Below, in pieces: positions 1 to 5,754 of a stretch of DNA of 8,529 bases. The position numbers and the translations under genes are program-made. How positions within the stretch are numbered: position 1 is the stretch's first letter; each line of letters begins with the position of its first letter. The notes beneath the pieces were generated by a model. It was given only the letters and a program-made list of their open reading frames with translations, was not told the origin of the DNA and made no database searches. Source of the DNA: Fusicatenibacter_A intestinipullorum (lineage in GTDB: Bacteria > Bacillota > Negativicutes > Acidaminococcales > Acidaminococcaceae); contig DWZP01000022.1 in assembly GCA_019117495.1 (NCBI GenBank), positions 1 through 8,529 of the forward strand, read 5' to 3'.

Positions 1-18
1 TTTTTGTTTTATATGTTA

Positions 19-1107
19 TTACAGGGTTTTGCCGTAAGCGTCGGCATCCAAAATGGCCTGTTTGAATTTTTCACGGGTCATTTCGTACGGAGTCTTTTTC
101 CATTCGAGAATTGCAGGTGCGCGGTCAAGGATTTTTTCAAGGCCGGCTTCGTCAACTTCCAGTTCTTTTAAGGTTACAGGCAAACCCAGTTCCTTATTGA
201 ATTTTGCAATCTTGTCGCGCAGTTCAAACTGCTTGTCGCAGGTTAAAAGCACAATTACACCAAAGGAAACCACTTCGCCGTGCATATGGCGTTCGGCGCA
301 GGCAAGGCCGGTGTAAGCGTTGTAGAAGCAGTGTCCCAGCGAAGAATTATAGTAGTAATCGTTTTCGGTAGTGGTAAGGTTGGAAACAATGCCGGTGCTC
401 ATGATGATATCCAGCGCAACTTCCTGAATTGCTTCGGAAACAACATTGTTTTTGCAGTCTGCCAAAGCCTGTTTGCCGTATTCAAACAGCGGCGAAGTGC
501 AGGCACCAGCCAGAGCGCGGCCCAGCAGCGGGGTATTTAAAAGTTTTTTGCCTTCGGTGGCAATCAAAACCTCGCATTCTTTGCTGAGTGCGTCGCCAAT
601 GCCGGCCCACAAAAGTTTTTCCGGTGCTTCGGCAATAATTTTGGTATTGATAAAAGTATGTTCTGCGCAGTGTTTCGGATAATAGTAACCGGCGAGGCTG
701 CCATCCTGTTTATACATAACGCAGATAGCGGTGCAGGCAGCACAGTTGGAAGCAATGGTCGGGAAAGTGAAAACGGGTTTGCCCATTTTGTCTGCCATGG
801 TTTTGCAGCAGTCAACAGCACGGCCGCCGCCAACGGCAAATACCATATCGGCTTCCTGAACTTCTTTGGTATTCATCAGCATATCAACATTTTCATAGGT
901 AGAGTTGCCGCCGTACCAAAGCACAGCCGTAACATCAAGATGCCCTTTTACAGCTGCAAGAATTGCATCCTGGGCTTTGCTCAGCGCGGTTTTGCCGCCG
1001 ATAATAACAACCTTTTTGCCATATCTTGCCGTTACGGACGGAATTGCTTCGTAGCAGTCCGGCCCAACGCTGTAATTAGGTAAATAAACACTGTATGTAG
1101 TACTCAC
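19..1107 (-). CDS. Iron-containing alcohol dehydrogenase family protein (GldA/HcxA-like)
   Basis: Predicted cytosolic NAD(P)-dependent, metal-dependent oxidoreductase of the glycerol dehydrogenase branch, 362 residues when started at 1107. Visible are the nucleotide-binding GGGRAVD motif (about residues 93-99), the FPTIAS segment (115-120), and the GIGDALSK, LGHCFYN and HMHGEVVSFG blocks. These supply the usual metal ligands Asp172, His259 and His276. After FPTIAS it reads NCAAC. Recalled from memory, E. coli HcxA (YbdH) has TCAAW there and GldA has TDAP, so it resembles the hydroxycarboxylate dehydrogenase more than true glycerol dehydrogenase. The substrate cannot be named. The longer GTG start at 1119 lies inside the ribosome site AAAGGTG (1117-1123). 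The GTG at 1107, nine bases after that site, is the better start. The gene is monocistronic as far as seen. Family is secure, substrate is not. Confidence 0.9.
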   Translation of the reverse strand: MSTTYSVYLPNYSVGPDCYEAIPSVTARYGKKVVIIGGKTALSKAQDAILAAVKGHLDVTAVLWYGGNSTYENVDMLMNTKEVQEADMVFAVGGGRAVDCCKTMADKMGKPVFTFPTIASNCAACTAICVMYKQDGSLAGYYYPKHCAEHTFINTKIIAEAPEKLLWAGIGDALSKECEVLIATEGKKLLNTPLLGRALAGACTSPLFEYGKQALADCKNNVVSEAIQEVALDIIMSTGIVSNLTTTENDYYYNSSLGHCFYNAYTGLACAERHMHGEVVSFGVIVLLTCDKQFELRDKIAKFNKELGLPVTLKELEVDEAGLEKILDRAPAILEWKKTPYEMTREKFKQAILDADAYGKTL

Positions 1108-1150
1108 TTCAAACAACACCTTTCATTAAATATCAAATATTATGATACTA

Positions 1151-1179
1151 ATTATAAACATTTCCGGCTAATTCGTCAA
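1151..1179 (-). promoter_or_regulatory. Promoter of the alcohol dehydrogenase gene
   Basis: Reading the minus strand, -35 TTGACG (1174-1179), a 17-base spacer and -10 TATAAT (1151-1156). Transcription should begin near 1144, giving a leader of under 40 bases before the GTG start. Confidence 0.8.
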
Positions 1180-1215
1180 CACAGTGTAACATTATAATAT
1201 ATTTTTCTGTTAAAA

Positions 1216-1899
1216 TTACTGTAAAAAACTTAAAATAGTAAACCACAGCGGCGGCACTAAAAGCGAAGGGAGCATATTTAAGGTTTTACAGTCGCGCAGC
1301 TGCAAAATGCCCACGCCGCTGCTCAGCAGGAAAATGCCGCCCAAAAGCGAAATTTCCGTCATCATGCCCGGCGTTAAATACGGCGCAATAACACCGGCAA
1401 ACAGATAAATGCTGCCCTGCCAGCAAAACAGCACCGCCGCCGCAATGGCAATGCCAAAGCCGTAAGTAGAGGCAAAAATCATGGAAGATACCAAATCAAG
1501 CGTTGCATTGGTAAAAAGGTAAGTATTGTTGCCGTTAAGGCGGCTTTCGATAGGCCCTAAAATGGAAAGCGTGCCGATGCAGAACAGAAGTATCGCCGTA
1601 GAAAGCCCTTCCGCCAGCTTGCCGCCGCCCTTGCAGTGCGCAAGCAGCGCATTAAAACGTCCGCAAATATCAAGCCGCGTGCCGATAATAGTGCCAATGG
1701 CAAGGCTTGCAATAAAAAGCACCGGGTATTCGCTGTTGGGCAGGTTATGTACAACGGCGTTGGCGCCAAGCCCAACCGTTGCCAGCCCCAAAGCATCAAA
1801 CAGCGCTGTTTTATATTTTTCGCTAATGCCGCGGCTTAAAAAGCTGCCCACAAAGCTGCCTGTTAAAATAGTGCAGGTATTTACAATCGTTCCTAACAT
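1216..1899 (-). CDS. DUF554 family membrane protein (YqgA-like)
   Basis: Integral membrane protein of 227 residues, in the usual size range for the DUF554/YqgA family, whose function is not established. Hydrophobic segments cover most of the chain, roughly at 3-20, 36-50, 58-73, 100-115, 132-158, 162-173, 183-198 and 208-225. The family signature region is visible around 107-147: CIGTLSILGPIESRL, then a TNATLDLVSSMIFAS stretch. The ATG at 1899 follows the ribosome site GAGGGAG (1910-1916) by ten bases. It has its own promoter upstream and no convincing terminator downstream. No partner gene is apparent, since the neighbours on both sides have separate promoters. Family assignment is from remembered signature motifs. 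Confidence 0.88.
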   Translation of the reverse strand: MLGTIVNTCTILTGSFVGSFLSRGISEKYKTALFDALGLATVGLGANAVVHNLPNSEYPVLFIASLAIGTIIGTRLDICGRFNALLAHCKGGGKLAEGLSTAILLFCIGTLSILGPIESRLNGNNTYLFTNATLDLVSSMIFASTYGFGIAIAAAVLFCWQGSIYLFAGVIAPYLTPGMMTEISLLGGIFLLSSGVGILQLRDCKTLNMLPSLLVPPLWFTILSFLQ

Positions 1900-1939
1900 A
1901 AACCATCTGCTCCCTCAATAAAAAATAACGGATATTTTT

Positions 1940-1968
1940 ATTATAAAACTATCGCGTAAAAATGTAAA
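1940..1968 (-). promoter_or_regulatory. Promoter of the DUF554 gene
   Basis: On the minus strand, -35 TTTACA (1963-1968), a 17-base spacer and -10 TATAAT (1940-1945). It sits just past the tRNA-Leu terminator, so the DUF554 gene is expected to be transcribed independently. Confidence 0.7.
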
Positions 1969-1976
1969 ACGGGCAT

Positions 1977-2003
1977 AAAAAAACATCCTGCCAAAGCAGG
2001 ACG
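1977..2003 (-). terminator. Intrinsic terminator of tRNA-Leu
   Basis: On the minus strand, CGTCCTGC and GCAGGATG form an eight-pair stem (one G-T pair) around the loop TTTG, followed directly by seven T. It begins eight bases after the tRNA CCA end. Confidence 0.85.
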
Positions 2004-2011
2004 TTGAATGC

Positions 2012-2095
2012 TGGTGCGGATGACAGGAGTCGAACCTGCACGCCGAAGGCGCTAGATCCTAAGTCTAGTGCGTCTGCCAGTTCCGCCACATCCGC
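2012..2095 (-). tRNA. tRNA-Leu (anticodon UAG)
   Basis: Cloverleaf on the minus strand. The acceptor stem is GCGGATG with CATCCGC, then discriminator A and an encoded CCA (2012-2014). The anticodon stem CTAGA/TCTAG encloses the loop CTTAGGA, giving UAG. The length of 84 bases and the extra stem-forming variable arm fit a class II leucine tRNA. The T-arm contains GTTCGAC. Confidence 0.95.
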
Positions 2096-2116
2096 ATGTA
2101 TTAAGCTGACTCAATT

Positions 2117-2145
2117 ATTATATCTCACAGCTACCTTTGCGTCAA
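2117..2145 (-). promoter_or_regulatory. Promoter of tRNA-Leu
   Basis: On the minus strand, -35 TTGACG (2140-2145), a 17-base spacer and -10 TATAAT (2117-2122), about 22 bases before the mature tRNA. The rest of the stretch up to 2285 is AT-rich and shows nothing else I can support. Confidence 0.82.
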
Positions 2146-2285
2146 CATGATATAAGGTAAATTGAGTGTAATTATAACCACCATTCCCCTATAATATAAC
2201 TTTCACTGATTTACAATGTTTTATATTTATTTAGTTCTATTTGTCCTTATTTTATAACTATAATTATTTAAATTTTATTCAAGCC

Positions 2286-2314
2286 TTGTTATCTTACAGA
2301 AAAACTATTATAAT
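2286..2314 (+). promoter_or_regulatory. Promoter of the Abi gene
   Basis: -35 TTGTTA (2286-2291), a 17-base spacer and a perfect -10 TATAAT (2309-2314). Transcription would start near 2321, giving a leader of about 25 bases with the ribosome site AAGGTGA (2334-2340) five bases before the ATG. It is divergent from the tRNA-Leu promoter. Confidence 0.75.
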
Positions 2315-2345
2315 TATTTTTAAATACTTACAAAAGGTGAATTGA

Positions 2346-3326
2346 ATGACTTATAAAACAACTGATGGATTAATGCGCCATTTACGCAATAACGGAATAA
2401 AAATTTCCGGAAGTTCACAAAAACGATTGCTGATTAATACAGGTTATTTTCACGGCTACAAAGGATACCGTTTCTTTAAAAATACTGCCACTAAATTACC
2501 CTTTAAAACATACAGCGAAATTTATGCAACTATACAATACGATTCTGATTTAAAATCGTTATTATACAGTAAAATAATGTTCATTGAAACTGCTGTTAAA
2601 AATATTGCTTTAGAAAGTATTTTAGTTAATGCAGACTCAGAACTTATTCAGGATATGTATGATAAAGTTATCAGCAGTTATCATAAAGCACCGTTAAATT
2701 TTACACCTGAACAAAAGAAAAAGCTCCAACAAAATAAATTAAATCTGCAAAACTCAATTCAGGCTAATCTAGCAAATGCATACAGAAAAAATAATCCTAA
2801 AATAACTCATTTTTATAATAACGCCGGATATTCCGGCGTGCCTGTCTGGGCATTATTCGAAATAATGACAATGGGTGATTTTGGTTACTTGCTTTCGTGC
2901 CTTACTTATGATGTACGCGATGATATTTCAAAAAGAATAGGTTTGAATTTATCCAGCGATACAAACAGGCAATTAATATATCAATATATTTATACGTTAA
3001 AGGATTTACGCAATGCCATTGCCCATAATTCTGTAGTGTTCGACACAAGGTTTAGGAATATATATCCAACGCCGGCAATGAAACAATGCCTAAAAAACGA
3101 AATAAAACTACCATATGTAAATTTTAAAACCATCGGCGATTACATAATTCTAATATGTTATTATCTTAAAATGCTTAAATTAAGCAAAACAGAAATAAAA
3201 GCATTTATCCGCAGTTTTGAAAAGCTCACCGATAATTACAAAACTTCTGTTAACTCCGCAGTTGCTGCTATCGTTATTCACCCTGATTTAGCAGCAAGAT
3301 TGAATATTTTAAAAAACTATGTTTAA
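2346..3326 (+). CDS. abiF: Abi_2/AbiF-family HEPN abortive-infection protein
   Basis: Abi_2-family (AbiD/AbiF) protein of 326 residues, a full length for the family. Visible family features are the N-terminal Tyr-rich stretch NTGYFHGYKGYRFF (31-44), the KTYSEIYATIQYDSDL segment (54-69) leading into a helix with FIETAVKN (79-86), the VPVWALFEIMTMGDFG segment (165-180), and the HEPN ribonuclease motif R-X4-H at Arg222-His227 (DLRNAIAHN). Proteins of this group are thought to act as RNA-cleaving toxins that arrest cells during phage infection. AbiF proteins have been reported with a conserved noncoding RNA acting as antitoxin and as relatives of the Cas13 ancestor. The small RNA at 3365-3430 fits that role here. 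The gene is much poorer in G+C than the metabolic genes around it, consistent with transfer. It appears intact. The AbiF/AbiD split is not certain from sequence alone. Confidence 0.88.
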   Translation: MTYKTTDGLMRHLRNNGIKISGSSQKRLLINTGYFHGYKGYRFFKNTATKLPFKTYSEIYATIQYDSDLKSLLYSKIMFIETAVKNIALESILVNADSELIQDMYDKVISSYHKAPLNFTPEQKKKLQQNKLNLQNSIQANLANAYRKNNPKITHFYNNAGYSGVPVWALFEIMTMGDFGYLLSCLTYDVRDDISKRIGLNLSSDTNRQLIYQYIYTLKDLRNAIAHNSVVFDTRFRNIYPTPAMKQCLKNEIKLPYVNFKTIGDYIILICYYLKMLKLSKTEIKAFIRSFEKLTDNYKTSVNSAVAAIVIHPDLAARLNILKNYV

Positions 3327-3329
3327 TTG

Positions 3330-3358
3330 TTGCGTAAATTTACTAAAAGTAGTATAAT
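3330..3358 (+). promoter_or_regulatory. Promoter of the AbiF-associated small RNA
   Basis: Perfect -10 TATAAT (3353-3358), with TTGCGT (3330-3335) at a 17-base spacing as a -35 that matches the consensus only in its TTG. It lies 3-32 bases past the abiF stop codon, where no downstream plus-strand protein gene exists, so it should drive only the small RNA. Confidence 0.6.
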
Positions 3359-3364
3359 AATTGT

Positions 3365-3430
3365 ACGAATTGGGGTATGTATTTGCGGATACATACTTGA
3401 GAGAGCCGGAGTAATCCGGCTCTCTTTTAC
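3365..3430 (+). ncRNA. AbiF-associated small RNA, candidate RNA antitoxin
   Basis: Candidate RNA of about 65 bases directly downstream of abiF on the same strand. After an unpaired purine-rich start come two hairpins. The first pairs GTATGTAT (3375-3382) with ATACATAC (3389-3396) around the loop TTGCGG, extendable by two G-U pairs. The second pairs GAGAGCCGGA (3401-3410) with TCCGGCTCTC (3415-3424) around a GTAA tetraloop of GNRA type and ends in a T-rich tract. It has no plausible reading frame. Location, size and architecture match what I recall of the abiF RNA motif and of RNA antitoxins that inhibit AbiF. Whether this RNA binds or inhibits the protein at 2346-3326 is inference. It could instead be only a terminator leader of abiF, but its own -10 box argues against that. 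Confidence 0.65.
3400..3429 (+). terminator. Intrinsic terminator of small RNA and abiF
   Basis: Perfect ten-pair GC-rich stem (3401-3410 with 3415-3424, plus an A-T pair outside) capped by GTAA and followed by TTTT, then ACTTTTT. The T tract exists only on the plus strand, so it terminates abiF-direction transcripts. Confidence 0.9.
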
Positions 3431-3448
3431 TTTTTAATATAATTTTAT

Positions 3449-3727
3449 TCAGTCTTTGGCCCATTTAGGTTTAACTTTAGTATAACCTAAAAAATATAAA
3501 CTAGCATCTGTTTCTCCGTCCATAATTTTAAAGAAGCAATCGTTGTAAAAAATTCTATATATTTTATCCATTTTTATCTTTTTAAATGTATCTATTTTAA
3601 TTCTTGTACTAGATACTCGTTCATGATGCCTTCCAAACGTACCGTAAGCATCTGATAAAAACTCTTTTATTTCTAATCCTGACATATATGCTTCTTCATA
3701 ACCATTATATACTGCTCGCTTTGCCAA
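3449..3727 (-). CDS. Hypothetical small protein, unrecognised
   Basis: I do not recognise this 92-residue protein. It is charged and soluble, with no signal peptide or membrane segment. The N-terminal third is likely helical (EEAYMSGLEIKEFLSDAY), followed by a HHER stretch (34-37), a Lys-rich part (43-55) and an aromatic C-terminal part that could form strands (YRIFYNDCFFKIM, then SLYFLGYTKVKPKW). The only in-frame start before residue 15 is a TTG at 3727. It is supported by AGGGGTGA (3732-3739) four bases upstream, and an in-frame stop lies just above. The gene is AT-rich like abiF, converges on the small RNA terminator and lies in the same insert between tRNA loci. It may therefore be part of the same accessory island, but no functional link can be shown. 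Confidence 0.6.
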   Translation of the reverse strand: MAKRAVYNGYEEAYMSGLEIKEFLSDAYGTFGRHHERVSSTRIKIDTFKKIKMDKIYRIFYNDCFFKIMDGETDASLYFLGYTKVKPKWAKD

Positions 3728-3759
3728 ATTATCACCCCTAAAAACATAAACTTTTTTTC

Positions 3760-3768
3760 ATTATAACA
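3760..3768 (-). promoter_or_regulatory. Extended -10 promoter of the small hypothetical gene
   Basis: On the minus strand TGTTATAAT, an extended -10 box with TG one base before a perfect TATAAT (3760-3765). No good -35 is visible, because that position falls inside the tRNA-operon terminator hairpin. Confidence 0.45.
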
Positions 3769-3769
3769 T

Positions 3770-3798
3770 AAAAAGCACCGTAACATAAGTTACAGTGC
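3770..3798 (-). terminator. Intrinsic terminator of the His-Gln-Lys tRNA operon
   Basis: On the minus strand GCACTGTAAC pairs with GTTACGGTGC (ten pairs, one G-T) around TTAT, followed by TTTTT. It lies 20 bases past the tRNA-Lys CCA end. Confidence 0.88.
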
Positions 3799-3818
3799 AA
3801 AGTCCCATAAAATAAAAA

Positions 3819-3894
3819 TGGTGATCCACCCGCGACTCGAACGCGGGACACCCTGATTAAAAGTCAGGTGCTCTACCGACTGAGCTAGTGGATC
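3819..3894 (-). tRNA. tRNA-Lys (anticodon UUU)
   Basis: 76-base cloverleaf on the minus strand: acceptor GATCCAC with GTGGATC, discriminator A and encoded CCA. The anticodon stem CCTGA/TCAGG encloses CTTTTAA, giving UUU. The T stem is CCGCG/CGCGG with TTCGAGT. It is third in a tRNA operon, eight bases after tRNA-Gln. Confidence 0.96.
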
Positions 3895-3902
3895 ACGTTA
3901 TT

Positions 3903-3978
3903 TGGCTGGGGCGGCTGGACTCGAACCAACGCATGCGGGAGTCAAAGTCCCGTGCCTTACCGACTTGGCTACGCCCCA
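3903..3978 (-). tRNA. tRNA-Gln (anticodon UUG)
   Basis: 76-base cloverleaf on the minus strand: acceptor TGGGGCG with CGCCCCA, discriminator G and encoded CCA. The anticodon stem CGGGA/TCCCG encloses CTTTGAC, giving UUG. The starting U-A pair is usual for bacterial glutamine tRNA. It is second in the operon. Confidence 0.96.
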
Positions 3979-3984
3979 AAAATA

Positions 3985-4061
3985 TGGGGTGACTGGAGGG
4001 ATTCGAACCCTCGCGTAACGGAGCCACAATCCGCCGTGTTAACCGCTTCACCACAGCCACC
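3985..4061 (-). tRNA. tRNA-His (anticodon GUG)
   Basis: Cloverleaf on the minus strand: acceptor GTGGCTG with CAGTCAC (one G-U), discriminator C73 and encoded CCA. The anticodon loop TTGTGGC gives GUG. The extra 5' G at 4061 that pairs with C73, the histidine identity element, is encoded and included here. It is first in the operon. Confidence 0.96.
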
Positions 4062-4093
4062 ATTTTACCAAGATACGCTTGGCGACGAATGTA

Positions 4094-4122
4094 ATTCTAT
4101 CATAGCAGACAGGTTCTGTCAA
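4094..4122 (-). promoter_or_regulatory. Promoter of the tRNA operon
   Basis: On the minus strand a perfect -35 TTGACA (4117-4122), a 17-base spacer and -10 TAGAAT (4094-4099) with TG one base before it. This near-ideal promoter starts transcription near 4087, about 26 bases before tRNA-His. Confidence 0.9.
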
Positions 4123-4166
4123 TATTTTTTGTAAAAATTTTTAATATAAAATGTCATTAATTTTAC

Positions 4167-4185
4167 AAAACCGCTTTTTACGGCT
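4167..4185 (-). terminator. Possible weak terminator after sdaAA
   Basis: On the minus strand, overlapping the sdaAA stop, AGCCGT can pair with GCGGTT around AAAAA (two of six pairs are G-T), followed by TTTTGT. It is short and weak. No better terminator is seen before the tRNA promoter. Confidence 0.3.
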
Positions 4186-5071
4186 ATTCGCGTTCAAACC
4201 ACGCTTTGGCCCACGCCAGTGCCGTAGGTGTTTGCGCTAGGCCCCCGCCCGCAGTTTCGCGCAGCGCGCAGGGCATGGAATCGCCCACCCATTTCATTGC
4301 GTCAATGGCTTCGTCCGCCGGAATAAAGCTGCCGATGCCTGCCAGCGCCATTTCTGCCGCCAAAAGCGCCTGCACTGCCGCACCGCCGTTGCGTTTTATG
4401 CAGGGCACTTCCACAAGCCCTGCCACAGGGTCACATACCAGCCCCAGCATGTTTTTAAAAACAATGCTTACGGCAGTTCCTGCCTGCGCAGGAGTGCCGC
4501 CCAAAGCGTCAACAGCCGCGCCTGCCGCCATAGCCGCCGCACTGCCGCATTCGGCCTGGCAGCCGCCAACCGCACCCGCAAGCGAGGCACGGGCTGCAAT
4601 TACAAGCCCGATTTGCCCTGCCACAACAAGCGCGCGTGCCAGCTGTTCTTCCGTTAAATTGCAGTGCTTTTTTAAAGCCAGCAGCACGCCGGGAAGCACG
4701 CCTGCCGCACCTGCCGTGGGAGCTGCCACAATTCTGCCCATGGCAGCATTGCATTCGCTCACGGCAAGGGCATAAGTTACGGCGTCCGTTGCAAGAGCGC
4801 CCAAAAGTTTATTAAAGCCGGGCTGCGCTGCCGCGTTTTGCAGTTTAAGCGCACTGCCGCCGGTTAAGCCGCTGTGCGAGCGCACGCCTGTCAGCCCGTA
4901 GGCTGCGGCTTCTTCCATCACTTTCAGCATCTGCGCCATTTTGGCAAGCAGTTCTTCTTCCGTAATTTCCAGTTCAGCAGCGCTCTGCCGCAGCAAATAA
5001 GCGTTCAGGCTCAATTTTGCCGCTTCTGCTTCTTCTATTAATGCGTTTAATGAAATTTTGTCGTTTGCCAT
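4184..5071 (-). CDS. sdaAA: L-serine dehydratase, iron-sulfur-dependent, alpha subunit
   Basis: Catalytic subunit of the oxygen-sensitive [4Fe-4S] L-serine dehydratase (L-serine to pyruvate and ammonia), 295 residues, full length for a split enzyme. Visible are the VRSHSGLTGG segment (63-72), APTAGAAGVLPG (117-128), GGCQAECGSA (169-178), LVCDPVAGLVEVPC (211-224) and the C-terminal CALRETAGGGLAQTP (268-282). Cys171, Cys213 and Cys224 correspond to the cluster ligands known in this family. It starts with ATG after GAGGTGA, which overlaps the sdaAB stop. The gap is eight bases, so the subunits are likely translationally coupled. It is the last gene of the symporter-hutP-sdaAB-sdaAA operon and is very G+C-rich. 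Confidence in function is high. Confidence 0.96.
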   Translation of the reverse strand: MANDKISLNALIEEAEAAKLSLNAYLLRQSAAELEITEEELLAKMAQMLKVMEEAAAYGLTGVRSHSGLTGGSALKLQNAAAQPGFNKLLGALATDAVTYALAVSECNAAMGRIVAAPTAGAAGVLPGVLLALKKHCNLTEEQLARALVVAGQIGLVIAARASLAGAVGGCQAECGSAAAMAAGAAVDALGGTPAQAGTAVSIVFKNMLGLVCDPVAGLVEVPCIKRNGGAAVQALLAAEMALAGIGSFIPADEAIDAMKWVGDSMPCALRETAGGGLAQTPTALAWAKAWFERE

Positions 5072-5079
5072 CTTTCACC

Positions 5080-5745
5080 TCAAAGCACGCTGTCTACAAA
5101 GCGCACCGTATCAATAGGCGGCAGCGCCGCCAGCAGCTGCACTATTGCAGGCTGCACTTTCTGGTCGCACTCAAGCACCATGGTTGCCAGCCCGCCTTTA
5201 TTTTTGCGGAACACGCGCATGGTTGCGATATTTACGGACGCACTTGCCAGCGTGCTGCTTACAAGCGCAATCACGCCGGGCTTGTCGGTATGCGATACCA
5301 ACAGCGCAGGCAGCTTACCGTCCAATTCAACCTCCGCACCGTCAATGGCAGATACCTTAACCTGCCCGCCGCCGATGGAGGAGCCGATAACCTCGCAGCT
5401 TTTGCCGTCTTTTGCCGTCAGCGTAAAGCGCGCTGTATTTGGGTGGGTTAAATCACCAAGGTTTACTTTGGCAAAATTATATTCCAGCCCTGCTTCCGCG
5501 GCATATTTACGCGCATGCGGAATACGCGCGTCATCCGGCAGCCAGCCCATAAGGCCGGCCAAAAGCGCCACATCCGTGCCGTGCCCGCGGTAGGTATGCG
5601 CAAAGCTGCCGTGCAAATCAATTTGTGCTTTAACGGGCGGCGCGCCCAAAATACCGGCAGCTAAAAGCCCCAGCCTTACCGCGCCCGCCGTATGCGAACT
5701 TGAAGGGCCAATCATTACAGGCCCGATAATATCTATAATATTCAT
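5080..5745 (-). CDS. sdaAB: L-serine dehydratase, iron-sulfur-dependent, beta subunit
   Basis: Partner of SdaAA in the two-subunit L-serine dehydratase, 221 residues, normal length. The N-terminal beta domain shows MIGPSSSHTAGA (11-22) and HGSFAHTYRGHGTD (45-58), the substrate-side signature of the family. The C-terminal ACT domain (about 147-221) begins LLVSHTDKPGVIA and contains SVNIATMRV, and may sense an amino acid. The ATG follows AAAGGAG, which overlaps the hutP stop codon, with a nine-base gap. The order sdaAB before sdaAA matches the common Bacillota arrangement. Confidence 0.96.
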   Translation of the reverse strand: MNIIDIIGPVMIGPSSSHTAGAVRLGLLAAGILGAPPVKAQIDLHGSFAHTYRGHGTDVALLAGLMGWLPDDARIPHARKYAAEAGLEYNFAKVNLGDLTHPNTARFTLTAKDGKSCEVIGSSIGGGQVKVSAIDGAEVELDGKLPALLVSHTDKPGVIALVSSTLASASVNIATMRVFRKNKGGLATMVLECDQKVQPAIVQLLAALPPIDTVRFVDSVL

Positions 5746-5754
5746 ACTGCTCCT

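Noticed and set aside
2096..2345. Possible attachment-site repeat for the abiF insert
   Set aside because: I looked for a copy of the tRNA-Lys or tRNA-Leu 3' end near the opposite edge of the insert and found none. No integrase gene is present.
3365..3430. CRISPR-like repeat or guide array beside the Cas13-related HEPN gene
   Set aside because: There is only one copy of each hairpin and no repeated unit or spacer. The protein is AbiF-sized with a single visible R-X4-H motif rather than a Cas13-length, two-HEPN protein.
3952..4134. 60-residue plus-strand reading frame containing DWRDSNPR
   Set aside because: It is the well-known spurious peptide produced by reading tRNA genes on the opposite strand. 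It overlaps tRNA-His and tRNA-Gln entirely.
4206..4775. 189-codon open frame opposite sdaAA
   Set aside because: It is an opposite-strand shadow caused by high G+C and the alanine-rich codons of sdaAA. It has low-complexity Ala/Pro/Ser composition and no family features. Other long frames over sdaAB, hutP, the symporter and the dehydrogenase were rejected for the same reason.
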